This document shows positions 1 through 9,800 of a stretch of DNA of 17,398 bases, piece by piece; the stretch's first letter is position 1; the number at the start of each line of letters is the position of its first letter. The notes under the pieces are model-generated. The model saw only the letters and a program-made list of their open reading frames with translations, did not search any database and was not told where the DNA came from. The stretch is from Baffinella frigidus (Eukaryota > Cryptophyceae > Cryptomonadales > Baffinellaceae). Position numbers and translations under genes: made by a program. Location of the stretch: contig MU646336.1 of assembly GCA_026770585.1 (NCBI GenBank), positions 973,209-990,606 on the forward strand. The letters are read 5' to 3'.

Positions 1-462
1 CCTAAACCCTAAACCCTAAACCCTAAACCCTAAACCCTAAACCCTAAACCCTAAACCCTAAACCCTAAACCCTAAACCCCAAACCCTAAACCCTGAACCC
101 TAAACTCTAAATCCTGAACCCTGAACCCCAAACCCTGAACTCTAAACCCTGAATCCCAGGCCCTAAGCCCTGAGCCCTACACCCTAGACCCTAAACCCTG
201 CACCCTAGACTCTAAACCCTACACCCTAAACCCTAAACCCTACACCCTAAACCCTAAATCCTTAACCCTAACCCCCAACCCCTAACCCCTAACCCCGAAC
301 CCCTAATTCCCAACCCAACCTCAAACCCCTAACTTTAAACCCTAAACCCTAAACCCTAAACCCTAAACCCTAAACCCTAAACCCTAAACCCTAAACCCTG
401 AACCCTAAACCCTAAAACCTAAACCCTAACCCCTAAACCCTAAACACTAAACCCTAAACCAG
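1..462 (+). repeat. telomere-like CCCTAAA tract at window start
   Basis: The first ~78 bases are perfect CCCTAAA units. The rest mixes perfect units (for example ~334-400) with variants such as CCCTGAA, CCCTACA and CCCCTAA. The C-rich strand reads 5'->3' from the left edge, as at a true left chromosome end. Equally long perfect runs occur inside the window, so this could also be an interstitial tract. The last bases form an acceptor-like CTAAACCAG directly before the first exon. Confidence 0.9.
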
Positions 463-526
463 GAGAGGCCATGGACGTCCTTTGCCCGTACCTCCTTGTT
501 CTCGACAAGAAAGAGGAAGCCACGAG
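463..526 (+). CDS. TPR-like gene, first visible exon
   Basis: This is a 64-nt island of non-repeat sequence between two telomere-like tracts. The acceptor is AG 461-462 and the donor is GT 527-528. The frame used reads MDVLCPYLLVLDKKEEAT from 471 and joins in phase 2 to ...RYYKRARAIAEEHG of the next exon, making one helix. A similar but decayed acceptor plus exon edge (ccaggagaggtgata) lies at 4610-4624. Confidence 0.65.
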
Positions 527-1654
527 GTACTTAACTGTTCTGATCGAAACCCCTAAACGCTAACTCCTGAAACCCAACCCCCAAATCTTTAACCTCTAAC
601 CTCTAACCCCTAGCCCCTAACTCTTAACCCCTAACCCCAACCCCCAACCCCTAACCCCCAACCCCTAACCCCCAACCCCTAACCCCTAACCCCTAACCCC
701 TAGCCCCCAACCCCTAACCCCTAACCCCGAAACCACCAGCGCCCAACCCCTTATCTATATCATGTGGGTATCCAGGCTCTAAGGGCAGTTTATGATGCTA
801 GGATAACTTGAGGGGGCTACTTAAGATAGTTGAGTGGAAAGGTGCCAATGAAGTACAAGAGACCCGTGTGACACGGTTATTGTAGCGTTCAAATGACCCG
901 TGACCCCAAACCACTTACCCCTGACCACTTAACCCAGATCCCTACACTGTACCACCAACCCCTAACCCCTAACCCCTAACCCCTAACCCCTAACCCCTAA
1001 CCCCTAAACCCTAAACCCTAAACCCTAAACCCTAAATCCTAGCCCCTAACCCCTAAACCCTACACCCTAAATCCTAAACCCTAAATCCTAAACCCTAAAC
1101 CCTAAACCCTAAACCCTAAATCATAAACCCTAAACCCTAAACCCGGAACCCGGAACCCTAAACCCTAACCCCTTACCCCCTCACCAGGTACTACAAAAGA
1201 GCACGCGCCATCGCAGAAGAGCACGGCTTCTTCTCGGTTGAGTGCCTTTCGTGCATGGGACTCGCACAGCTGGCGTCGTGGGAGGGACGTATCGAGGAGG
1301 GCCTGGACCTCCTGCGAAACGCTCTGGCAGCGGCGCCGCTGAGCGAGACAAGGGAGGGCGAACTTGAACTGCTTGCTCTGACGGAGTTGACCAAAGCGCT
1401 CTTTGCGTCAAACGCAATCGACGAGGTCGAGCCGCTCGTTGAGCGTTATCGAGAGGCGGCCAAGGCTGAGTCGCAAAGGCGAGGGACGTGTCCCGACGAG
1501 CTGACAACCCTGTACTTCAGTGCGCGCATTCACGAGGTCCTGCGCCCCTTCAACCCGCGCGGGGAGACCCCGTCGCGGTGCTCGGTCCTTGCATTTCCAG
1601 CAAGGCAAACAGCGTTCCACTGCGACCGAGTGAACGCACGCACGCACACACACA

Positions 1655-1695
<41 letters not shown>

Positions 1696-1951
1696 TCCTT
1701 GAATCTCCCACCCTCTCCAGGCACGCGGGAAGCCTCACGAAGCCGTGATGGAGATCCGCACTCTTCTCTGCCTTCTCCGCGGAATGCACATGCCGGACCA
1801 GAGTACTCGGGTGTGTTGTCTAGAAGTGATTGCTCAGGCCAGCCAGCAGCTCAACATCCTTAATCCGGCTTCTGGGGGGGACAAGGAGCTCATCATGTCC
1901 GTTGCAGCCGCAGCGGGCAAACTGCGGTTGCAGTTGCTGATGGACATGTGA
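463..1951 (+). CDS. TPR-like helical-repeat protein, 3' part of gene (three exons)
   Basis: Exons are 463-526, 1188-1536 and 1721-1951 (TGA 1949-1951). The introns are phase 2 (527-1187) and phase 0 (1537-1720), and the frame is continuous. From the ATG at 471 this gives 211 aa. The spliced product is helical: residues ~41-70 include CMGLAQLASWEGRIEEG, followed by LLRNALAAAP, and ~85-115 include ALFASNAIDEVEPLVERYRE. Both fit the TPR pattern of small residues, an internal Gly and a terminal Pro. Exon 3 adds another helix pair beginning ARGKPHEAVMEIRTLLCLL. TPR units are protein-interaction scaffolds; no catalytic motif is visible. Exon 1 has an acceptor at its left edge, so earlier exons may lie beyond the window or have been lost at the telomere; the ATG at 471 could instead be the start. 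A strong donor (GTGAGT at 1948) overlaps the stop, so a further exon is possible. Function unknown. Confidence 0.75.
527..1187 (+). repeat. telomere-like intron of the TPR-like gene
   Basis: This 661-nt intron is mostly CCCTAAA, CCCCTAA and CCCCAAC units on the coding strand. About 170 nt of unrelated sequence sits at ~735-905. It begins GTACTTAACT and ends CCCCCTCACCAG. The string AGGTACT occurs at both junctions (525-531 and 1186-1192). Many CTAAC strings match the general branch-point consensus. Confidence 0.8.
1188..1536 (+). CDS. TPR-like gene, main exon
   Basis: A 349-nt exon carries the clearest helical repeats. The frame stays open beyond 1536, but that read-through enters the CA repeat. 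Ending at the donor CACGAG|GT gives IHE, which joins in phase 0 to ARGKPHEAV of exon 3. No further ATG is needed, and the Met at 1255 is internal. Confidence 0.8.
1640..1694 (+). repeat. (CA)n microsatellite in the second TPR-gene intron
   Basis: A run of CA dinucleotides with a few interruptions (CAAACACG). It lies inside the 184-nt intron 1537-1720, just upstream of a pyrimidine tract and the acceptor CTCTCCAG. Confidence 0.95.
1721..1951 (+). CDS. TPR-like gene, last exon
   Basis: A 231-nt exon, frame 0 after a phase-0 intron, ending with TGA at 1949-1951. It encodes helical segments ending in KLRLQLLMDM. The stop overlaps a consensus donor (CAT|GTGAGT), so a spliced extension is possible but no partner exon is evident. 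Confidence 0.7.
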   Translation, partial: ARGKPHEAVMEIRTLLCLLRGMHMPDQSTRVCCLEVIAQASQQLNILNPASGGDKELIMSVAAAAGKLRLQLLMDM

Positions 1952-2172
1952 GTGCCGGAATTGCTCGCTTGGGGCCCGGGGCTGCCTAGCAGGCGAATGC
2001 GGAAAACGGGGGGATGGGGGTAGTGCAGGGGGAAGCACGAACCATGAGGTGAGATAATAGGGGTGGGTGCCGGGTGGCGAAACGTGAGAGACAAGCGGCG
2101 CTGTGGATGTGGGGTTAGTGGGGGGGGGGCAGAGAGAGAGCGAGAGAGAGAGCGAGCGAGAGGCGAGAGAGA

Positions 2173-2212
<40 letters not shown>

Positions 2213-2545
2213 GGGCGTGGCAGTGGGCATCGCGCCTGATGCAGCAGTGTGCGAAAGATGAATAGATTTGTTGGGTGTGTTCCTTGGCTGGCCAGTCCAG
2301 GTACGCTCCCACTCTCGTGATTCAGTACACCTCCATTGTTTTGGCGTTTAGGTCCTAGTCGTGCAAGGCCTTCACGGTAGGTAAAACATGGCGGCCATGT
2401 TGGTTTCGATCCGTAATAAGAGCACTTTTCTGCAGAGAGAGAGAGCCACCCGAGGCTAGAAATGTGAGTACTTTTAAAAAAGTAACTTTACAAGTCCTTG
2501 ACAAGTGGACCGCTGTGTAGTAATTTTCACACAAATATCGCGTTT
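1952..2545. other. gene-free stretch with (GA)n tract
   Basis: 3' flank of the TPR-like gene. A purine tract of GA/CGAG units runs from ~2130 to 2211, with a smaller GAGAGAGAG at ~2436. The rest has no recognisable coding, RNA or mobile feature; reading frames across the GA tract are low-complexity artefacts. Confidence 0.7.
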
Positions 2546-2583
2546 GGTCACGTATCTCCCGTATATACGGGAGATACGTGACC
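2546..2583. repeat. perfect 38-bp palindrome
   Basis: Arms of 19 nt (GGTCACGTATCTCCCGTAT and its exact reverse complement) meet with no spacer. It could extrude as a cruciform or be a dimeric protein-binding site. It lies in AT-richer sequence with no adjacent gene, and no flanking target duplication was seen. Confidence 0.95.
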
Positions 2584-3654
2584 CAGCCCCGCCTGTGACT
2601 CGTACAAATGTTTACAATCCCAAATTTAAAATGCCCCCCTTTTCCGCCTCGAGTTGAGAGAGAGAGGAATTTTGCTCTGACTTCGCCTGGAGCATCCTCT
2701 GCTATGTACCTGGATCGCGTCTTTTCCTGCCTTCACGAATCGCGGCTTCCAGACACTCCACAGCGGTCGTGGACGCCAGCGACGCATCAGAGGCATTGGG
2801 CAACAGTGGAACCTCTTCTGTGCTCTGCACGTGCACCTTGCATTGCACGTCGGTCTCAACCTCAACCCTAAACCTAAACCCTAAACCCTAGTAAATCACG
2901 CATCCAGCCCTCTCGCATCCTGTTCTGTGCTCTACACGTGCGCCTGGCATTGCACGTGTGCCACATTGGCCGCATAAGCCAGCGCCGGACAGAGAGAGGC
3001 CTTTACCAGTATGGCTGCGTGTTTTCGTGTCTCATATTGACAGAACAAGGGAAGTACTCGAATTGTGGTCCTATTCTTATGAGCGAGGGACCCTTGTACC
3101 AGGTGGCCAGCACACTCGGTGGGCTACAGATCGTTCAAGACCTCCAGATCTGGGGGTCCCCTGATATAATGTGTACCCAAAAGGGCCTCAAAGTCAATTT
3201 TCTCATGCTGGGAGTTACCAAAACATTCGGGGTTACTCGCGAATAAGGACACGCAGCCCCTAAGGTGGTCATATGCTCCCAGGACTAGCCCTGCAGCAGG
3301 ACGCTAAGACGGTGTGTCTCCTTATCCGTAAGTGACCCCTGTAAATGACCTAAAGGAGAGAGACCTTTATTACTACAAACACGGCCGTCGTATATGCATC
3401 AAGGCTGGTGGTCCGAATGCCCGCGTTGTGCTTTCCCTCTCTTTCTCTCTCTTTCTCTCTGTCTATCTCTCTAGCTTTTCGCAAGAGTGCCTCTGGGTGC
3501 CAAGAGTGCCTCTGGGTGCATTCGTACCTCGAATTTAAGAACACTGACCCTACAGTGGGCCTGTTACCTAGGACCCTGCGTGGTCCTAGGGGAGGGCATA
3601 TCATCAAATTGGAGGTACCCCTGCATCGAAAAGGCCCGCTTCAGGATCGACCAC
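2584..3654. other. unassigned region with small ORFs and duplicated blocks
   Basis: No gene is recognised. A ~37-bp segment is duplicated at 2814-2850 and 2921-2957 (both contain GCATTGCACGT), separated by a short CCCTAAA patch at 2862-2891. An open frame at 2938-3246 has no early ATG and no known motif. A (CTTT/CT)n pyrimidine tract lies at 3430-3472. A 19-bp unit (CAAGAGTGCCTCTGGGTGC) is repeated exactly twice at 3482-3519. A small hairpin (CTAGGACC/GGTCCTAG) lies at 3568-3589. Confidence 0.5.
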
Positions 3655-4745
3655 TCCCAATCCCTAAACCCCGAATCCTGAACCGTACATCACAAATCCT
3701 GAACACCAAACCCTTGACACCAAACCCTAAACCCCAAACCCTACAACCTCAACCAAAAACCCTAAACTCTGAACTCTAAACCATACGCCCTACGTCCAAA
3801 ACCCTGCCCCCTGTCTCCAAACCCTGGTCCCTAGACCCAACACCCCAAACCCTACACCCTGCACCCTACACCCTAAACCCTAAACCCTAAACCCTAAACC
3901 CTAAACCCTAGACCCAACACTCTAACACTCTAAACCCTCCAGCCTAATCCCCAAACCCTTAATCCTCAACCCTCAACCCTCTACACCCTACGACCTACGC
4001 TCTAGACCCTGCACCCTGTCCCTGAACCCTAAACCCTGAACCCTAAACCCTAAACCCTGAAACGTGAACCCTGAACCCTAAACCCTAAACCCTAAACCCT
4101 AAACCCTAAACCCTAAACCCTTAAACCTCAATCCTAAACCCTAAACCCTAAACCCTAAACCTTAAACCCTAAACCTCAAACCCTAAACCCTAAACCCTTA
4201 TTCCCAAACCCTCAACCCTCAACCCTAAACCATCAACCCCCCATCCTACACCCTACATCCCAATCCCGAATTCCTAATCCCAATCCCTAATCCCTCACCC
4301 CTCAACCCTCAACCCTCAGCCCTCCACCATCAACCCTTCACCCTATTCCTTGTACCATACACCCTAAACCCTACACCCTACACCCTACACCCTACACCCT
4401 ACACCCTAATCTCTAAACCATGAACCCTCAGCTCTCCGCCCTCCGCCCTTAACCCTCAACCTGAACCCTAAACTCTAAACTCTGAACCCCAAACCCTGAA
4501 CCTTAAATCGTGAACCCTAAACCCTAAACCCTAAACCCTTGAGGGTTTGGAAACCCTATCCCTAAACCCCAAACCCCAAACCCCAAACCCTAAAACCTCA
4601 ACTCTTAACCAGGAGAGGTGATATACCTTAAACCGAACCCCAAACCCCAAACCTCACACTCTAAATCCTAAACATAAACACTAAACCCTTAACCCCAAAC
4701 CGTAAACCGTAACCGTAAACCGTAAACCGTAAACTCTAACCCCCC
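3655..4745 (+). repeat. 1.1-kb decayed telomere-like array
   Basis: A mix of CCCTAAA, CCCTACA, CCCTCAA, CCCTGAA and CCGTAAA units, almost all C-strand, with perfect stretches near 3868-3908 and 4074-4120. A short orientation flip (CCCTTGAGGGTTT) lies near 4536-4548. No conserved exon was found inside; an exon-edge-like string at 4610-4624 resembles the one at 459-473. Confidence 0.9.
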
Positions 4746-5012
4746 CCATGCCGTATGAGGCATCCTTTGCGTGCATCCACCCTAAACCCTCGAGAAACAC
4801 CGGACTTCTGGGGATACTACCACCTTTAGGATGACCGGAGTGACTTTACACACAGTCACGTCCACTATAGGGAGATATAAGCCCATGGCACGTGCTATGT
4901 TTGGAGGTAGGACAAAATTTGTGCCGGAGCTCCCCAGCCAACCTCATGTCAGAGAATGAATTGATTCAAGCCTTTTCTGCCAACGAAATGTACTATACAC
5001 ATGCGTTACTAT
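4746..5012. other. unassigned spacer
   Basis: Unique sequence without a recognisable gene. It includes CACTATAGGGAGA at 4863-4875, judged a chance match to a phage promoter core. Confidence 0.5.
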
Positions 5013-5189
5013 TAGAGCGTTTGCGGTAATTGTTGTCCGTTTTGCACGTACGGTTTCCCGGTTTTCCGGGTTTTTAAAATGTAGTAAAGGTCGTAAAACA
5101 TTTTAAATGGACACTTCTGGTACAAATGAAAACCGGAAAACCGGAAAACCGTACGTCCACAACGGACAACAATTACCGCAAACGCTCTA
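5013..5189. mobile_element. foldback (MITE-like) element, 177 bp
   Basis: The ends are near-perfect inverted repeats. The left starts TAGAGCGTTTGCGGTAATTG and the right arm is its reverse complement; pairing continues through GTCCGTT and the GTACGGTTTTCCGG blocks, for ~65 nt per arm. There is no coding capacity. No clear target duplication is visible, so the superfamily is unassigned. Confidence 0.75.
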
Positions 5190-5451
5190 CCAGTATTTTT
5201 GTGTAGTAATTTTTGTTGGCACAATGTGTTTAATTAATGCATTATCCCAAAATAAACTAGAGGGTCGTCCGATCGACGATGTGGGGCAGTGACGCACCCT
5301 CCCTTCTTCCAGCGGTTTAAAGATAAATTGACAAACACGACCGCGACGAGCCAGAAGGCGAGGCGAGACAAGATGTAAGGGCCCTAGCAGCCCCCGACCA
5401 CCCCCTGAGGGTTGCAAGTGACAACATTTCTGGACATTTCTGACGATGGCT
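5190..5451. other. unassigned spacer
   Basis: Unique sequence with no gene recognised. A short tandem (CATTTCTGGACATTTCTGAC) lies at ~5425-5444, just before the repeat cluster. Confidence 0.4.
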
Positions 5452-6308
5452 TCTTTAGGTCCTTTAGGGTTTAATTTCCCCCAATATAGCCCAACGACAC
5501 GCCCTTCCGTAGAAAGGACTGCATACAGTATGCAGAGAAAGCATTTTTGCTCTCGGATCGCGTTTAGTTCTCCAGTGCAGAAGCTCGTGAAGAGAAGGGA
5601 AACGGACAACGATGGCCTTTGGGTCCTTTAGATTTTAATTTCTCCCAAAATATGCCAACGACACGCCCTTCCGTTGGCTCGCTCCTATAGGTCCTTTGAG
5701 TTCTTTTAACTCCCATCAACTTGTTTTACATTTAGGTCCTTTAGCTTTTAATTTCTCCCAACATAGCCCAACGACACGCCGTTCCGTAGAAGGGATCTGC
5801 AGAGAAAGCATTTTTGCTTTCGGATCGCGCTACAGGTCCTTTACGTCCTTTAGGTTTTAATTTCGCCCAACACATTCCAACGACACGCCCTTCCGTAGAA
5901 AGGACTGCGGAGAAAGCGTTTTTGCTTTCGGATCGCGTTTAGCTCTCCAGTGCAGAGGCTCGTGAAGAGGGGATAAAGGGTTGGTTCTCTTGGGGTGTTT
6001 GAGTTAGACCAAGAAGGTACAGGCTCGCACACACACCGAACCACAAGTCAGCCTTTATGAGGCTCATGGTATCCCATGATTGAAGTATGAGAGCTCCAAC
6101 CACGGTTACCCCACAAGGTGAGGGGGGTTGTTTGGGGATGTGAGATGCCACGGCGGTCCGGACGGGCCCGCCTCGGAGAGGTAGGCCCTTTAGGTCCTTT
6201 AGGTTTTAATTTCTCCCAACATAGCCCAACGACACGCCCTTCCGTAGAAAGGACTGCAAAAAAAGCATGTCTGCTTTCGGATCGCGTTTCGCTCTCCAGT
6301 GCAGAGGC
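5452..6308. repeat. five-copy interspersed repeat cluster (~75-140 bp units)
   Basis: Copies lie at about 5452-5594, 5611-5674 (truncated), 5731-5829, 5834-5970 and 6185-6308. The shared order is: a GGTCCTTTAG-TTTTAATTTC block, CCCAACGACACGCCCTTCCGT, GTAGAAAGGACTGC, a small hairpin around GAAAGCATTTTTGCTTTC, CGGATCGCGTTTAG, then CTCCAGTGCAGAGGCTCGTG. Frames on the minus strand give short recurring peptides (STEGRVVGL), but copies differ by frame-breaking changes. Dispersed spacing suggests a small repeat family rather than a simple tandem satellite. Copies C and D are nearly adjacent. Confidence 0.8.
5971..6184. other. spacer between repeat copies D and E
   Basis: Unique sequence between two copies of the 5452-6308 repeat family. 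No gene, RNA or inverted repeat was recognised here. Confidence 0.4.
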
Positions 6309-6481
6309 CAGCATCGCAAACGACTTTACAAACAGCCCAAAAGGTACCGGATCGGAGTTCCCCGAATCGGATTCCCTCCTCTCCCAGCTGGGCTGCGCCC
6401 CCTTCTCTGGAGCACGCAATGCCGTAATCAAGCACACACGGTCACGATCCAGGCATTGACCCCGAAACTCAGGATCCCAGC

Positions 6482-6829
6482 ATGCTACGGGAGCACCTGA
6501 GCCCCTTGCAGCTTATCTGCCTGGCAGCAGCGCTCTGCATTAATGCTGAAGGCACTTCTACGCAAGTGAGATGCACCAGCGCCGCTGCCACTAGCTCTCC
6601 GCGACCGGCTGGGCTGGGAGGATTCTGCGTCAGGCTCCGGGGTGGCGAGGGTGAGGGTGGCGAGGGCGGCTGGGGCGGGTGGCGAAGGAAGGTGATGGGA
6701 CAGACAGAGCAGGAGGAACGTACCCTGCAGGCGGCACGCTTTGAATCGCTGCTGGACTTGGAGGGGCGGTACAGCGCTCAGACTAAACGGCATGAAGAGG
6801 AGCGCGAGTCTCGCATTAAATCCGTTCAG
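6482..6829 (+). CDS. ankyrin gene exon 1: signal-like N terminus
   Basis: The ATG at 6482 has A at -3. Residues 1-23 (MLREHLSPLQLICLAAALCI then NAEG) have a short polar start, a hydrophobic core and a small-residue cleavage zone. A GFCVRLRGGEGEGGEGG stretch follows, then a charged helix (QTEQEERTLQAARFESLLD...). I place the donor at CAG|GC (6830), because this pairs with an AG|G acceptor at 7025-7026 in phase 0. A GT donor at 6957 with acceptor 7068-7069 also works in frame and would add a Cys-rich hydrophobic stretch. Confidence 0.6.
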
Positions 6830-9800
6830 GCGATCCCCGCCCCCGCCCTGAATGATCGCTGCGGCTGGAGAACGTGCCTGGGAAGAGGGGATTGCTGCAC
6901 CAAGCTCCTGTCCTTGCTCTCCCCTGTTCTCGTGCTTTGGTGCCATGCGGTGTCAGGTGCAGCCCCTCCAAACAGCGGCAGAGCGATCCACCCGGCAGCC
7001 ATGCGTCTAACCGCACGACTCCGCAGGATGGGGGGATGACGGTCAACTTCACCTCGCCCTTCCCCGCAGCAGTGTTCAACCACGAAGCGGACGGCGCCGA
7101 CAGCGCCGACGCTCGGCAGGGCGGGGACGCTGGGGAACCGTCCCTCCGCGCTGCAGCGCTCGACGAGATTGACCGCTCCCTCAGAAAACTGCGAACGAGC
7201 GAGGCGCCCTCCGAGGCGGGAGGGCCAGAGGGGAAGCACGCTGAACGCGCGCCGTTATCCCCGGGAGAGCGTGCAGCGCGCGAAGACGGGGGCGATGCGG
7301 TGACTGTTGAGGAGCATGCGGCAGATGAGGATGGCAGTGGAGATTCAGACGGGGGGGAAGGGCGGGAGGGGGAGATCGCGCTGGCGGATTTCGACCCGAT
7401 GGGCTCCGTGTTTGATATGGACGCTGGTGGTGAATACGGGGGGGAGGAAGGGGGGGAGGATGGTGACGAGGTGCGTCCCTGGCCGAGCTTGCGCCAGCTG
7501 TTGAGATTCCCAGGAATGATCAGGCTTGGCTAGTGGGAATCTGTGCTGGAAATTGAGTGTGTCTCCCTCAACCCCCGACCCTTGACCCTCGACCCTCGAC
7601 CCCAAACCCTCAACCCTAGCCCTACGCCCTGAATCGTACACCCATGTGTCCCGAAACCTCACACCCTGAACCCTAAACCCCAAACCTTGAACCCTATACC
7701 CTCAACCCTCAACCCTCACCCCTACCCTAGACCCTAGACCCTAAACCCTGAACCCCGCACACCAAAATTAACCCCTAACCCCTGTACCCTAACCCCTAAC
7801 CCCACACACCACACCAGGTGGTAGACGGCGCGACGTTGGAGCGAGTGCGGAAACTGCTCTCCGAAGGCGCACCCACCATGCCGGGTGCGGGAGACATGCG
7901 CGTCCCCCTACCTACCGAGGAGCCGAACGGTGCCGCAATCAACCCTACGCCCTAAGCCATGCACCCTACACCCTGAACCCTAAACCCTACACCCTGAACC
8001 CTAAACCCCACACCCCACACCCCAAACTCCAACCCCCAAACCCCAAACCCTAAACCCCAAACCCTCAGGGGAGGATGGGCAGAATGGGGGAGATGGCGAA
8101 CCCCCGATGGAACGATCACCGTTTGTTGTGATTGGGGAGGGGGAAGGGGGGGGGGGGACGGTGCTGTATGAACACGACGCCCCTGGGGAGGATGCTCTGG
8201 AGGGGGTGATGAGGGCGGATGGGCGGAAGGCGCCGATGCTCAACCTGACCTTGCAGGTGTGCTCTTATCTCAGAAAACGAGTTCTAAAACTCATTTTCTT
8301 AAGTCAATTCCCCTACAAATTTGTCAAGTTAAGCGGAAAGTAAAGAATAAGTTGACGAATTCGTAGGGGAATTGACTTAAGAAAACGAGTTTTAGAACTC
8401 GTTTTCTGAGATAAGCTCCTGGGCAACCCTCCCCTGTCGGCACCCTGCATTAGGATTGAGGTGACTGCTGCGGAGTGACTGTAGGGAAGAGTTCATGGTT
8501 TATGGTTTATGGTTTGAGGTTTAAGGTTTGGGGTTTAGGGTGTAGGGTTTGACGCATTCGTGATCCGAGCCAGGGACCAGCTCTGCCTGAGTAAAACTGG
8601 GCTCACCATGAATGTATTTTAGTTGCACCTTTGTACTAGATTTCCACGCTGGGTTAGGATTTAGGTGACTGCGGTGGAGGGACTGCAGGAAAGAGTTTAT
8701 GGTTTAGGGTTTGATTCATCCGTGTTCCGAGTGACACGAATGAGTCAAACCCTAGACACCCTAGACCCTAAAACTGAGTCGTCCCCGGGACAAGAACCTG
8801 CCTGCCACACAGACAAAACAAACTCCATCAACACAGTGGGCTTCGAAGGAGATTTCGGCCAGAACCCTGGTTCAAGTATCGGTCATTAAGATTTCTCTGC
8901 ACCGAGCAATTGTTAGTACCACGAAAATAAAGAGACACATCTCCTAGGCAAACTGTTTTTAATTAAAAAACATCTGTAATGAAATTTACTACATACAACG
9001 ATATTTACTAGTAATGTAAAAGCAAACATACAGTAATTTTCATTGAAATCCAATGATTTAAATGAAAACAGTTTGCCTATGAGATCTGCGAAGCCCACCG
9101 TGCGGTGCGTGACGCGCTTGCCTGACAGTAGGACCTTCTGGACGCAGCGTCGCACAGCGGGCCCTTTGGAAGGGAAGGGCCCAAACCCCGAGGTTTCTAA
9201 CCCCGAGGCGGGCCCTTCCCAGCTTCTGTCAGTCCTGGGCGAGACGCTTATCCCTGCCAACAATGGCAGGAGGACCTGATGGATGCCGCGTCGCAAGGAG
9301 ACACCCTCGGCGTCCTTGCGGCGGTCCCCGCCCCCACCCTCCATACACCCGAGACCCTAAACCCTAAACCCCGAACCCTGAATTCTGAACTCTAAACCCT
9401 AAACCCTCAACCAGAAACTCTAAGGCCGTTTCTTACGCTGGAATCGAGAAAGGAAGAATAAGAGATTGTGATTGACTTTTAAATCAAAGTACCAGTACAA
9501 ATTATTGTAGAAATGGGCTCCGCGCGGATTTCTAAAACGTGAGGTGAGGAGGTCAGGAACGTCTTTTTGAGAAAAAATCGTCGAAAATGAACTTTTATGC
9601 TATCTTGAGGGTGGTTGATTCTATTTTAGGCATCTTGCCCATGCCTAAGATAGCATAAAAGTTCGTTTTCGACGTTTTTTTCTCGGAAAGACGTTTTTCC
9701 TGACCTGACCTTGAATCCGCGCGGAGCCCATTTCTACAATAATAGTCTACTGCTTGACTTCTTAATCTCACGAAAAGCGATTTTTGCCTTTCTTACGCTG

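Noticed and set aside
1820-2230. Minus-strand frame with long Ser/Leu runs
   Set aside because: It is a translation of the GA tract and antisense of the last TPR-like exon.
2395-2425. tRNA/SINE internal promoter (GGTTTCGATCC)
   Set aside because: One extra base in the B box, no A box at the right distance and no cloverleaf.
2938-3246. 102-codon open frame as a gene
   Set aside because: No ATG near its start, no recognised motif, and it begins in a duplicated non-coding block.
1-4745. CRISPR-like regular repeats
   Set aside because: The repeats are head-to-tail telomere-like units without unique spacers, in a spliced eukaryotic locus.
4863-4875. CACTATAGGGAGA, identical to the core of the T7 phage promoter
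   Set aside because: The upstream half of the promoter does not match and nothing viral lies nearby; a chance match in eukaryotic DNA.
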